From Nitrospinaceae bacterium (GTDB lineage: Bacteria; Nitrospinota; Nitrospinia; Nitrospinales; VA-1): DNA of 39,177 bases. Location: assembly GCA_029261455.1 (NCBI GenBank), contig JAJDBH010000072.1, positions 1 to 39,177 of the forward strand. The letters are read 5' to 3'. The position numbers were made by a program, and so were the translations under genes. Numbering within the stretch: the first letter of the stretch is position 1; each line of letters starts with the position of its first letter. Below, one piece after another: positions 16,803 to 24,756 of the stretch. Under the pieces are notes generated by a model. That model was not told the origin of the DNA, searched no databases, and was given only the letters and a program-made list of their open reading frames with translations.

Positions 16803-18746
16803 TCATTGGCATTTTAAAAAAATAGCCGCAAGAGGAGGCAAAACAAGGTTGATAGAGTGGGGTTGCCCGTGCCAGCTCATGGAATCACTTTGTATAGGAA
16901 TGGGATTGCCAACCCCTCCGCCCCCAAACTCTTCGGCGTCACCATTGAGAAGCTCCTTCCACGCTCCTTCACAAGGAACTCCAACGCGGTAATCAAATCT
17001 TGGAACCGGTGTGAAGTTCAAAGCCACGATAATTTTCTCAGCAGAATCAATCCCCTTCCGCATCAGAACAAGAGCGCATTGTTGGGAGTCACTACAGTCT
17101 ATCCATTCAAATCCTTCAGGAGAAAACTCATTCTCAAAAAGAGCAGGCTCATTCACATAAAGATGATTGAGGCTTTTGAGCCAACGTTGCAGTCCCTTAT
17201 GGTTTGGATATTCCAGAAGGTGCCAGTCAAGACTTTTGTCATGGTTCCATTCTGCCCACTGGCCAAACTCTCCGCCCATGAAAAGAAGTTTTTTCCCTGG
17301 CTGTGAAAACATATGACCGAACAACAATCTTAAGTTGGCAAATTTTTGCCAGTCATCCCCCGGCATGCGACCAATTAGAGAACCCTTGCCATGAACCACT
17401 TCATCATGAGACAGAGGTAAAATAAAATTCTCATGATAGGCGTACAACATGCGGAAGGTAAGGTGATCGTGATGAAATTTTCTATGGACAGGATCTTTTT
17501 GCATGTACTCCAGCGTGTCGTGCATCCATCCCATATCCCACTTTGTTCCAAACCCTAAACCCCCCACATAAGTGGGTTTCGAAACCATGGGCCAATCTGT
17601 CGACTCCTCTGCCATGGTCTGAGCCTGCGGATGCTTTTCATACACCTGCTCATTAAATTTCCGCAAAAACCCAATCGCCTCCAGGTTTTCCCGGCCGCCA
17701 TGAACATTGGGAATCCACTCGCCAGCTTTCCTCGAATAATCCAGATAGAGCATGGATGCAACCGCATCCACCCGCAAGCCATCAATATGAAACACATCCA
17801 ACCAATAAAGCGCGTTGCTGATAAGAAAACTGGCTATTTCATTTCGACCATAGTTGAAAATATGCGATCCCCAGTCTGGATGAAATCCCTGGCGCTTATC
17901 GGCATGCTCGTAAACATGAGTTCCATCGAACAATCCCAAAGCAAACTCATCGACAGCGAAGTGGGAAGGTACCCAGTCCAGAATCACTCCGATATTATTT
18001 TGGTGAAGATGATCAACAAGATGCATAAAATCCTGCGGTGTTCCATAACGACTTGTCGGAGCAAAATATCCCGTACACTGATACCCCCATGAGCCGTAGA
18101 AGGGATGTTCCATAATGGGAAGCAATTCGACATGAGTAAATTCCATTTCGTTGAGATACTTCGATAGAAGTGGAGCTAACTCAAGATAGCTCAGTGATGA
18201 GCCATCCTCTTTACGCATCCAAGATCCAAGATGCATTTCATAAATGGAAACAGGACTGTTATGGAAATCATGTCTCTTGCGTCCTTGATCCATCCAGTTT
18301 TGATCTTTCCAAGAGTAATCCCTATCCCAAACAACGCTTCCAGTTTTGGGAGGTGTTTCGCAATACAGCGCAAAAGGATCGGCCTTCTCAACCTGGTACC
18401 CATTGTGACGGGATTGAATATAGTATTTATAAATATCACCCTTCTCAACTCCGGGGAAAAAGCCCTCCCAGATCCCAGATTTCTGTTTTGAGTGAAGGGA
18501 GTGTTGACCCTTTTCCCATCCATTAAAGTCGCCCACCACATCGACATGTTCCGCATTGGGAGCCCAGACTGAAAAGTAAGTGCCAGACACCCCACCTACT
18601 TCAACTCTATGGGAACCCATCTTTTCATAAAGACAAAAATGATTACCTTCATTAAAAAGGTGAAGATCATCGTTAGTCAAAAGGGAAAAAGATGTGGCCT
18701 TTTCACCCTGGCTTTTTAGAGGAATTTTTGACACGCTTCGAGTCAT
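16803..18746 (-). CDS. glgB: 1,4-alpha-glucan branching enzyme (GH13)
   Basis: Forms alpha-1,6 branches in glycogen. At 647 residues it has one N-terminal CBM48 module (about 40-130, TYFSVWAPNAEHVDVVGDFN), the GH13 barrel (about 160-530) and a C-terminal beta domain. Catalytic residues fit D327 (GLRVDAVASMLY), E380 (MAEESTDWP) and D448 (LPLSHDEVVHG). It lacks the extra N-terminal module of the longest GlgB forms, as is common. It is the first gene of the minus-strand glycogen operon and is divergent from the DUF3619-like gene at 18900, with a 153-bp promoter gap between them in which I could not fix the boxes. Confidence 0.95.
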   Translation of the reverse strand: MTRSVSKIPLKSQGEKATSFSLLTNDDLHLFNEGNHFCLYEKMGSHRVEVGGVSGTYFSVWAPNAEHVDVVGDFNGWEKGQHSLHSKQKSGIWEGFFPGVEKGDIYKYYIQSRHNGYQVEKADPFALYCETPPKTGSVVWDRDYSWKDQNWMDQGRKRHDFHNSPVSIYEMHLGSWMRKEDGSSLSYLELAPLLSKYLNEMEFTHVELLPIMEHPFYGSWGYQCTGYFAPTSRYGTPQDFMHLVDHLHQNNIGVILDWVPSHFAVDEFALGLFDGTHVYEHADKRQGFHPDWGSHIFNYGRNEIASFLISNALYWLDVFHIDGLRVDAVASMLYLDYSRKAGEWIPNVHGGRENLEAIGFLRKFNEQVYEKHPQAQTMAEESTDWPMVSKPTYVGGLGFGTKWDMGWMHDTLEYMQKDPVHRKFHHDHLTFRMLYAYHENFILPLSHDEVVHGKGSLIGRMPGDDWQKFANLRLLFGHMFSQPGKKLLFMGGEFGQWAEWNHDKSLDWHLLEYPNHKGLQRWLKSLNHLYVNEPALFENEFSPEGFEWIDCSDSQQCALVLMRKGIDSAEKIIVALNFTPVPRFDYRVGVPCEGAWKELLNGDAEEFGGGGVGNPIPIQSDSMSWHGQPHSINLVLPPLAAIFLKCQ

Positions 18747-18899
18747 ATTTTCGGTTAATATGGATATTGAAGGTTTTGCACCTATCAGTACAAGTGCGTA
18801 ATCATAATAACATCTGGATGGGTATTCTAAAAAAACTTTAAGAGGATCTGAGGGTCAATTTCCGAACAGATTGATCAAAATAATCCTAACGATAGCACC

Positions 18900-19268
18900 A
18901 TGAACGATAAAAATGATCCTCAAAAATCCCTGGATTTTGCTCGCCGCAAGTTAAATGGAAACGCCAATGACCTGGATGCCGACACTCGCGAAAAACTGAT
19001 GCAAATACGGCATCGGGCGATGGAATCCTCTCTGGAAGGAGAAAGTAATTTCCCTGACTGGGCCACCCTACCCATAATAGCAGTTGTGACTGCTGTGATT
19101 TTTGTTTTACTGATCTATATCAAGCCTGGTTCTGCACCTCAAGTTAGCGATGCTCCTGACGATCTGGAGCTCCTGCTATCCAATAATCCGATTGAATTTT
19201 ACGAGAACCTGGAGTTTCTCCAGATCTGGGAGAATGAAAGAAGTGCGAGTGAAAAAGAAATTAATTAA
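18900..19268 (+). CDS. DUF3619-like small membrane protein
   Basis: A 122-residue protein with a soluble charged N-terminal half (about 1-60, FARRKLN, ADTREKLMQIRHRAME), one transmembrane helix (about 62-80, TLPIIAVVTAVIFVLLIYI) and an acidic C-terminal part with DDLELLLSNNPIEFYENLEFLQIW. This order, including the LxxxR..A helix, the single membrane span and a DD..LL..P..Y.x.x.F tail, is that of DUF3619 proteins, which usually sit after an ECF sigma factor and before a DUF3106 gene. Here the DUF3106 gene overlaps its end but no sigma factor precedes it. Function unknown; an anti-sigma-like or envelope-linked role is a guess. No good ribosome site precedes the ATG. Confidence 0.7.
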   Translation: MNDKNDPQKSLDFARRKLNGNANDLDADTREKLMQIRHRAMESSLEGESNFPDWATLPIIAVVTAVIFVLLIYIKPGSAPQVSDAPDDLELLLSNNPIEFYENLEFLQIWENERSASEKEIN

Positions 19269-19662
19269 TACTGTTTTCTTTCTGACCCTGCTGGCAACTG
19301 CAGTAACTCCATGCATGAGTCAGGAAAACCCTATAAAATGGGATGCCTTGAGTTCCGGCGAAAAACAAATCCTGGCCCCCCTTCAAGACAAATGGCCCCA
19401 ACTTTCACCGGCGAAACAAAAGCGTTTAATCCAAGGGGCAAAATCTTGGAACCTATTAACTATAGAACAAAAAAAATCTTTCAAACAAAAACTTCAGGCT
19501 TGGAAACAAAAGACGTCGGACGAAAAAAAACAGATTCGCAAACAGTTTGGGATATTTCAAAACTTACCCGACACCAAAAAACAATCACTCCGCAATACTT
19601 TTGAAGAGTTCAAACGCCTTCCAGAACTAAAACAGAGCTCCCTATTAGCAAAATATCACTAG
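19249..19662 (+). CDS. DUF3106-like exported protein
   Basis: A predicted periplasmic protein of about 137 residues. A GTG start at 19249 gives a classical signal peptide (KKK, hydrophobic LINTVFFLTLLATAV, then TPCMSQ). An ATG at 19234 is an alternative, but a GGGAG lies too close to it. The mature part repeats W-x-x-L and LSPAKQKRLIQGAKSW-type helices with many Lys/Gln, followed by FKQKLQAWKQ and RKQFGIFQNLP: the DUF3106 pattern. No enzyme motif. It overlaps the DUF3619-like gene by 20 bp, indicating translational coupling. A weak inverted repeat lies just after its stop. Confidence 0.72.
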   Translation: MKKKLINTVFFLTLLATAVTPCMSQENPIKWDALSSGEKQILAPLQDKWPQLSPAKQKRLIQGAKSWNLLTIEQKKSFKQKLQAWKQKTSDEKKQIRKQFGIFQNLPDTKKQSLRNTFEEFKRLPELKQSSLLAKYH

Positions 19663-19665
19663 CCC

Positions 19666-19705
19666 AACCCTATTCATATCTGAATCCCACATAATGAAAA
19701 GGGTT
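19666..19705. terminator. Inverted repeat between convergent genes, possible bidirectional terminator
   Basis: Arms AACCCTATTCAT (19666-19677) and ATGAAAAGGGTT (19694-19705) pair over 12 bp with one mismatch around a 16-nt loop. It lies between the stop codons of the DUF3106 gene (plus) and the K+ channel gene (minus). No real T-run follows in either direction, so termination is only suggested by its position. Confidence 0.4.
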
Positions 19706-19746
19706 AAGGATATTAATGAATAATGATAACCTAAAAATAAGATGAT

Positions 19747-20565
19747 CTAGCGCGGAAGGCTTCTTCTATCTATCGGAGCCTTGAGTTCTTTCCCACAATT
19801 TGGGCATTCCACAGGTCGCATTTTTTGTTTTTGCAGTTCTTCGATGAACCCGTAGGCAATGATCCCAACAGGCAGGCCAAATGTACCCAAACCCAATATG
19901 GAAATAAAACCTCCAAAAATTCTTCCTAACGTGGTGACAGGATAAACATCGCCATAACCTACAGTCGTCATGGTGGAAACAGCCCACCACATAGACGCCG
20001 GGATACTTGAAAAAGCCTCAGGCTGGGCTTTATTTTCTATAAAATAAATAACTCCCGAAGCAAAAACCAGCATTCCCATCGTTGCAGCGAGGACAATGAA
20101 CAGCTCTTGTCGAGTATCTTTCAATACAGATTTAAACAAATGCAAGGATTTGGAATACCTCGCCATTTTGAATAAGGTAAAAAGGCGGAACAGACGAAGT
20201 ATCCGGAGAAAACGCAAATCCAGATTAAAAAAGAAGGGGAGATAAAAAGGGATCACCACCATCAAGTCGATGATTGCGGCAGGTGTGAACATATAGCGAA
20301 CACGGCCACTAACAGGATTATTATATTCTGGCTTTAGCGTACAAGTCCAAACACGCAAAACGTATTCAAGAGTAAAAACCACCATTGAAAACCACTCAAA
20401 AACTTTGAGCGGTCCTGAATGTATGTCAGAAACATCCTCCATCGTTTCCACGGAAACCGCAAAGATATTAAGAACTATCAGCGAAATAATAAATATATTA
20501 AAACCACGACTGAGGAAATCGCTTTTAGACTCCGGCTCAAGAATTTCACCGATCCTTTGCTTCAT
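19747..20565 (-). CDS. Voltage-gated potassium channel, six-helix Kv type
   Basis: A 272-residue inner-membrane ion channel. It has six hydrophobic helices: S1 at about 20-40, S4 with regularly spaced arginines (RFLRILRLFRLFTLFK, about 117-132), then the pore loop with the selectivity filter TTVGYGDV (G203-Y204-G205-D206) and S6 (about 215-240). The cytoplasmic tail carries a single CPNCG pair, half of a zinc ribbon. The ATG at 20565 is chosen because AAAGGAA lies at good distance; a TTG two codons upstream is unlikely. No RCK/TrkA domain. It probably sets membrane potential or K+ efflux. It is a stand-alone gene convergent with DUF3106. Confidence 0.92.
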   Translation of the reverse strand: MKQRIGEILEPESKSDFLSRGFNIFIISLIVLNIFAVSVETMEDVSDIHSGPLKVFEWFSMVVFTLEYVLRVWTCTLKPEYNNPVSGRVRYMFTPAAIIDLMVVIPFYLPFFFNLDLRFLRILRLFRLFTLFKMARYSKSLHLFKSVLKDTRQELFIVLAATMGMLVFASGVIYFIENKAQPEAFSSIPASMWWAVSTMTTVGYGDVYPVTTLGRIFGGFISILGLGTFGLPVGIIAYGFIEELQKQKMRPVECPNCGKELKAPIDRRSLPR

Positions 20566-20849
20566 GGGCAATTCCTTTTCACTAGTTAGTGATTCCAGTT
20601 CATCACGTTAATGATTAAGCATGCCGCCTTATCTATTAAAAATAAATAGACAGTTTATTGACACATGATGAATAAACACTCTTATTCGTCAGACAAGCAT
20701 CAGGCAATACAAACAAACTTGAACCCTAACCCCTTACATATAAGCCACTTACAGGATCAGGGCCGGAAATTAAAGTTTGGCATGGAACTTGCCGTAAAGA
20801 AGATTAATAAAGAATATTTTTTACTTCTATTACAGGAAGGTAAACGACC

Positions 20850-20975
20850 ATGGAAAAGGTTAAAGTTGCATATCCCATCACTGACAATACTTCAGACTCA
20901 TTTGTACTTAAAAGTATTGTTGCCTCTTTAGCAGGTGCTTCTATTCCCGCAGTTATTTTTTATTTCTTAATGTAA
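20850..20975 (+). CDS. Small 41-residue membrane ORF
   Basis: An ORF too short for normal gene calling: ATG at 20850, TAA at 20973-20975. The ribosome site AGGAAGG (20834-20840) is near ideal in sequence and spacing. The N-terminal half is polar (MEKVKVAYPITDNTSD) and residues 18-41 form one hydrophobic segment (FVLKSIVASLAGASIPAVIFYFL) that could span the membrane. A GC hairpin follows 8 bp after the stop. I recognise no family. A longer frame at 20665-20931 overlaps it but has no such features. It could be a genuine microprotein or a chance ORF. Confidence 0.45.
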   Translation: MEKVKVAYPITDNTSDSFVLKSIVASLAGASIPAVIFYFLM

Positions 20976-20982
20976 TAAGGAG

Positions 20983-20999
20983 CGGGTGAAGCCCACCCG
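20983..20999. terminator. GC hairpin between convergent genes
   Basis: CGGGTG (20983-20988) and CACCCG (20994-20999) form a perfect 6-bp stem with a 5-nt loop, between the 41-residue ORF (plus) and the secretin-like gene (minus). It lacks a strong T-run; on the minus strand it is followed by CTCCTTATTAC. A weak two-way terminator is the simplest reading. Confidence 0.45.
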
Positions 21000-21014
21000 T
21001 TGATCCAGTAAAAA

Positions 21015-21860
21015 TCACTGTTCTTCTATCTTTATAAATACGCTCCTTCTATCTACCTGCTGGGACGTATTTCTACTGGTAATTCCTGTCCCCTGCTCAC
21101 CTCTGTGTTGACTTAATCCGCCTAATTCAAGCCACTCTCCGACTTGCCCCCTTATTACAGTATTGAGACTCGATGTTTCGATACTCTCATTAATAATTCG
21201 GGATTGTTGTGGTGATATTCTTAGTATAACCTGATCCTCTTGTATTTGAGGTAGAACTCTGAATCCAGTCCGCACTTCCTTAAATTGAGTGGATTCAACT
21301 TGGGAAATTGTGTTTCCCCTTCTGAAGTTATCAGTTATTTTAAAAGGCACCTGCTGCCCAATATAAATTGTTGCCGGTTTTCCCTCCAGAGTGGTGACAA
21401 CCTGCGTATTCATCTCATCCAGAAAAGATTCGCGTTCAGAAAGTCTCGCTCGAACGGACCCTTTACCCGATTTGTTTTCTACAACCACCCCGCCTTTTTT
21501 TCCTGGTGTTATGATTACCCTACTCGAATCACCGATTGGCACCTCACCTCTCACCCCTGTCTCCCGCACTTTCAGTTGGGACTTCAGCCCCTGCTTCACA
21601 GTTATTCGCAAATTTTTAAGCTGTCCATCAATTTTTTTGAGAAGGCTTTTAATCTCTCTTAGTTTTCTGGTTGATGCTCGAACAATGAGTTGCTGGCGCA
21701 TCCCCGTAACGGTCTCATTTCGCCCCAATAGTGGACGAATAATAGGAACTATTTCCTCTACCATTCTATTTCGAAGAGGAATGACTTCCAGCTTCTGCTG
21801 GGCTATTACTTCTGGAGCAGTCAGGAGGGAAATCAAGAAAATGGATTTCAAAATTCGCAT
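21015..21860 (-). CDS. Short secretin-like periplasmic protein
   Basis: A 281-residue exported protein. The signal peptide is MRILKSIFLISLLTAPEVIA with cleavage before QQ. Residues about 22-85 form a NolW/secretin N-type domain (LEVIPLRNRMVEEIVPIIRPLL, then LIVRASTRKLREIKSLLKKID). The C-terminal part (about 155-281) resembles the conserved secretin core region (TTLEGKPATIYIGQQVPF, GFRVLPQIQEDQVILRI, VRGQVGEWLELGG). It is far shorter than true secretins (over 450 residues) and the stretch in the middle is basic and probably unstructured. No other type II/III/IV system gene is near, so a pilotin-like or stand-alone envelope role is possible. It follows the J-domain gene on the same strand with a 21-bp gap, so co-expression is likely. 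Confidence 0.7.
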   Translation of the reverse strand: MRILKSIFLISLLTAPEVIAQQKLEVIPLRNRMVEEIVPIIRPLLGRNETVTGMRQQLIVRASTRKLREIKSLLKKIDGQLKNLRITVKQGLKSQLKVRETGVRGEVPIGDSSRVIITPGKKGGVVVENKSGKGSVRARLSERESFLDEMNTQVVTTLEGKPATIYIGQQVPFKITDNFRRGNTISQVESTQFKEVRTGFRVLPQIQEDQVILRISPQQSRIINESIETSSLNTVIRGQVGEWLELGGLSQHRGEQGTGITSRNTSQQVDRRSVFIKIEEQ

Positions 21861-21881
21861 AATAAGGAATGGTTGAGAAGC

Positions 21882-22415
21882 TCAATATCTGCGGGTAGTC
21901 ATTTTCGGAACTGATTTAATGAAATCCTGAAAACCACTCAAACCACCTTCAACGTAACCCCGAAACTCCGTCTCCTCCATATTGTCTTTGGAAACTACTT
22001 TAGGCCTGGGTTTTAACTTTTTACCATGCTTCAGAAACTTGGCAAAGTTTCCTCGGCATTCATCTACAAAGCGATTAAAATCGTGATCAACAGCCATTGT
22101 GGCTGAGTAGAAACGTTTATGAGTTTTCTGGCGTTGACATACAAGCTCAGAACTCTCAAAACGAATTTTAGCTTCTTCCTTGCGTCTTAAAAGATGCTCA
22201 TAAGAAAGGCGCTTTTGGTCATCGCGTAAAAAATTATAGGCCGTAGTGGAAAGAACGAAATATTGGTTTTCTGTATCAGTAGAATTGGCTCTATCTGGAT
22301 GATATTTGCGAGCAAGTTGCCAATATCGCTTTTTGATTTCTTCTCCGCTGGCGTAATTTTCCAAGCCTAAAAGGTGATAAAGGTTATAGGCTTTCAAAAC
22401 TGAAGGATATTTCAT
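21882..22415 (-). CDS. J-domain protein (DnaJ-like, single domain)
   Basis: A 177-residue cytoplasmic protein with an N-terminal J domain (about 9-80). The HPD motif that triggers DnaK ATPase is present at 39-41 (RKYHPDRA), with the usual YHLLGL start and EEIKKRYWQLARKYH helix. After the J domain comes a charged segment without glycine-rich, zinc-finger or C-terminal substrate domain, so this is a class III J protein with an unknown client (about 85-177; RGYVEGGLSGFQDFIKSVP near the end). It lies directly before the secretin-like gene. No signal peptide is seen, so it stays in the cytoplasm. No clear ribosome site. Confidence 0.85.
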   Translation of the reverse strand: MKYPSVLKAYNLYHLLGLENYASGEEIKKRYWQLARKYHPDRANSTDTENQYFVLSTTAYNFLRDDQKRLSYEHLLRRKEEAKIRFESSELVCQRQKTHKRFYSATMAVDHDFNRFVDECRGNFAKFLKHGKKLKPRPKVVSKDNMEETEFRGYVEGGLSGFQDFIKSVPKMTTRRY

Positions 22416-22515
22416 TGTTAATATTATACAACTCCAGGGAGTAAAGAGAGGGTTAAAATATTGATGTCAGAAGTTGCTTCTAATTATTATTCAGGTTTTT
22501 AAAGTTAAAACTATT

Positions 22516-22535
22516 TATGATTCACCATAATCATA
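22516..22535. promoter_or_regulatory. Dyad over the promoter of the 22548 membrane-protein gene
   Basis: TATGATT (22516-22522) and AATCATA (22529-22535) are perfect 7-bp inverted arms separated by 6 nt, ending 12 bp before the ATG at 22548. The site overlaps an AT-rich -10-like TATAAA (22534-22539). An operator is plausible, but AT-rich dyads arise by chance. Confidence 0.3.
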
Positions 22536-22547
22536 TAAAATCAGTTC

Positions 22548-23234
22548 ATGATCGAACTGACCTCAGTCCTTTTCATACTGCTTCTCTTCGTATTCCCCTT
22601 ACCTGTATTAGCAGGTAGCTTAGGCTTATTCACTACATGGAATCTTTACAAGAAATACACATCCTTTAAGACCCAGCCCGCTGAAGGAAAAAAGAATCTG
22701 ATTCTAAGTGCAGTATTTTTCCTGATAAATTTTTTCTGTAGTATTTTTTTGGGGATCACCCTGTCATTTGCAGTCCATTATTTTATTTTTGAAAGTATTT
22801 ATCTTTTCATCTTTAATTTTTTATTCTGCTCGACGATTTCACTGAGATGGTTTGACTTCACCCATAATCTTTATCGGCTGTTTATTTTCAAACTCAAACC
22901 CCAAAACACCTTCACAACAGCTCATTTCGCTATTTGTCAGGGATTCCAAGCAAGGGATGGTTTTGGGCTAACCCATGTCTATACCGATGCGGGAACTTTG
23001 AGGCTGGAAGGCAACCAATTGGTCTTCAAGGGAGTGTTTCGTGAAGAAACTTTCACTTCTGCAAATATCAGTCATGCAGAGAAGAAAAGTTCCGAGAAAA
23101 TAAGAATATTCAAAAAACCGAACAGCCTTAATAATTCAGAAGTATTTCTAATCACTCTGAAGGAAAGGTTTTATCCCTTCAAGAGTCGCCAGGACCGTGA
23201 CCATATTTTTGAAAAACTTTCAGCCTATATATAA
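22548..23234 (+). CDS. Membrane protein of unknown function with C-terminal PH/GRAM-like part
   Basis: A 228-residue protein that I do not recognise. The N-terminal half has three to four hydrophobic segments: about 5-32 (signal-like, VLFILLLFVFPLPVLAGSLGLF), 49-76 (NLILSAVFFLINFFCSIFLG) and 78-98 (FAVHYFIFESIYLFIFNFLF). The C-terminal half (about 125-228) is soluble and reads as alternating beta strands plus a final helix (GTLRLEGNQLVFKGVF ... VFLITLKERFYPFKSRQDRDHIFEKL), a layout like PH or GRAM domains. No catalytic motif is seen. There is no ribosome site before the ATG. It is followed 67 bp later by the GNAT gene and the DnaJ gene on the same strand, but no functional link is evident. 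Confidence 0.75.
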   Translation: MIELTSVLFILLLFVFPLPVLAGSLGLFTTWNLYKKYTSFKTQPAEGKKNLILSAVFFLINFFCSIFLGITLSFAVHYFIFESIYLFIFNFLFCSTISLRWFDFTHNLYRLFIFKLKPQNTFTTAHFAICQGFQARDGFGLTHVYTDAGTLRLEGNQLVFKGVFREETFTSANISHAEKKSSEKIRIFKKPNSLNNSEVFLITLKERFYPFKSRQDRDHIFEKLSAYI

Positions 23235-23301
23235 AACCCATACCTTAAAATAAATATGAGATATCCTCTTTTCTTTAACATTTTCCTTTTGGAAACTTAA
23301 A

Positions 23302-23768
23302 ATGCTAATAACAATTGCAGACAAAAAAGATATCCCTGCTCTGGCAAGATTGTTTGATCAGTACAGGGCTTTCTATGAACAGAAACCTGATATTAATAAA
23401 TCCGTGGAATTTCTAAGTTCGCGGTTAGAAAAAAACGACTCTATAATATTTGTTGCTCGTGAGAATGCCGAGATATTGGGATTCACCAACTCTACCCTAG
23501 CTTTTCATCGGTGGGGATGAAGCATATTTGGATCTTAAATGATCTTTTTGTAAGCCCAAAATTCAGGCGTCAAAGTATTGCCAGAAACCTGATGCAAGAA
23601 GCGTTAAATCACGCAAAAAAAACTGGGGCTCTTAGAATTGAACTAGCCACTCAGACCTCGAATACCCTGGCACAAAATCTTTATGAGTCAATGGGCTATA
23701 CCAAAAACGAGTCTTTTTATCACTACAGCCTGCTCGTAAGAAATGACCAGAAGACTCAAGTTGATTGA
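23302..23768 (+). pseudogene. GNAT N-acetyltransferase split by a one-base frameshift
   Basis: Two overlapping frames encode the two halves of one GNAT protein. The first (from ATG 23302) reads to ...AEILGFT and then drifts into nonsense and stops at 23520. The second frame, entered by re-reading base 23487, continues QLYPSFSSVGMKHIWILNDLFV and runs to 23768, with the acetyl-CoA loop RRQSIA and the C-terminal TSNTLAQNLYESMGY segment. Joined, they give 155 residues, a normal GNAT length. GNATs in this branch read GFTQLYPSFSS at this point, so one C has been lost in the ACC-CAA context around 23485-23489. It may be a true mutation or a sequencing or assembly error. A separate restart at 23511 (GTG) or 23517 (ATG) would yield only the C-terminal half. 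Confidence 0.85.
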
Positions 23769-23842
23769 ACTGGCCTGTTCAAATTGCTAAACTAATCTTT
23801 CTTAACTCTTCTAATATTTCAACTGCATAAAGTTCATCCATA

Positions 23843-24754
23843 ATGGCCCAGCCCACCACCCGAAATTATTACAAGATTCTCGGTATTACTCAAAAGACCT
23901 CTAAAGCGGATGTCAAAAAACGCTATCGAGAACTTGCCAGGAAATACCATCCTGACACGAACTCTGGGAGTAAGACTGCCGAAGACAAATTCAAGATCGT
24001 CTCTGAAGCGTATGAGGTACTCAGCGACGCAAAAAAAAGAAAAGAGTATGATCGCCAGCAATCCTATCAAAAGAGAGCACCACGTCGACCCAAGAGCCAG
24101 CCCAATTGGAACTCGCCCCCCGGTGGTTTTGGAAAGGGCGCACGAGAAAACCAACAGGGATATGAAGAGCCTTTCGCTCAGGAACCAGAACCGGTTGATC
24201 CAGATATGCCAACCAGCGGGTTTGACCTACAGTTCATGGTCGATGTCCCTCTCCCTGTTGCCGCATTGGGAGGAACCATTCCCTACTCATATGAAAAGTA
24301 CGTTCGCTGTGACGAGTGTGAAGGAACCGGTGTCCAGGGAAGTGAAGAGTGCTCAGAGTGCCAGGGAAAGCAACTGGTCATTCGTCCCGTCACTCTGGAT
24401 GTGAAAATTCCTCCAGGCGTGGCCGATAATTACACTCTGGCTTTTATCAAGGAAGGTGGGGAAGGCAGAAATGGAGGCCCCCCTGGAGATCTCTTTTTAA
24501 GAGTATGCATACAGCCTCACCCAAAATTCAAACGAATCAAAAACGATATCATCCATGAAGTCACCATTTCATCCAAGCTCGCAGAAGAAGGCGGCCCCCT
24601 TGAAGTTGAAACCCTGAATGCCACCATAATCATTCAAGTGGAAGAAGAAACTCTAATTGGAGAAGAATTGCGTGTACCCGGAGAAGGCTCGGCCATAAGC
24701 TGGGGGAAAAAACGAGGCGACCTCATCATCAAATTTAACATTGAGGAAGATTGA
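23843..24754 (+). CDS. DnaJ/CbpA-type co-chaperone with reduced zinc region
   Basis: A 303-residue Hsp40. The J domain (about 8-72) has HPD at 36-38 (RKYHPDTN). A linker of about 60 residues rich in Arg, Gly, Pro and Glu follows (75-130), then the DnaJ C-terminal substrate-binding domains (about 135-303; LPVAALGGTIPYSY, VKIPPGVADNYTLAFIKEGGEG, GDLFLRVCIQPHP, VPGEGSAISWGKKRGDLIIKF). Where DnaJ has four CxxCxGxG repeats, only two CxxC pairs remain (CDECEGTG, CSECQGKQ), so one zinc site at most is possible. It stimulates DnaK and delivers clients. The next gene starts 2 bp after its stop. dnaK and grpE are not in the window. The ATG at 23843 is the natural start. Confidence 0.9.
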   Translation: MAQPTTRNYYKILGITQKTSKADVKKRYRELARKYHPDTNSGSKTAEDKFKIVSEAYEVLSDAKKRKEYDRQQSYQKRAPRRPKSQPNWNSPPGGFGKGARENQQGYEEPFAQEPEPVDPDMPTSGFDLQFMVDVPLPVAALGGTIPYSYEKYVRCDECEGTGVQGSEECSECQGKQLVIRPVTLDVKIPPGVADNYTLAFIKEGGEGRNGGPPGDLFLRVCIQPHPKFKRIKNDIIHEVTISSKLAEEGGPLEVETLNATIIIQVEEETLIGEELRVPGEGSAISWGKKRGDLIIKFNIEED

Positions 24755-24756
24755 TC

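Noticed and set aside
20665-20931. 88-codon ORF overlapping the 41-residue ORF
   Set aside because: Protein composition looks random, no ribosome site before its ATG, and the shorter overlapping ORF has better signals.
23302-23768. Two independent small genes
   Set aside because: The halves join into one GNAT domain at a single base, so a frameshift is the better explanation.
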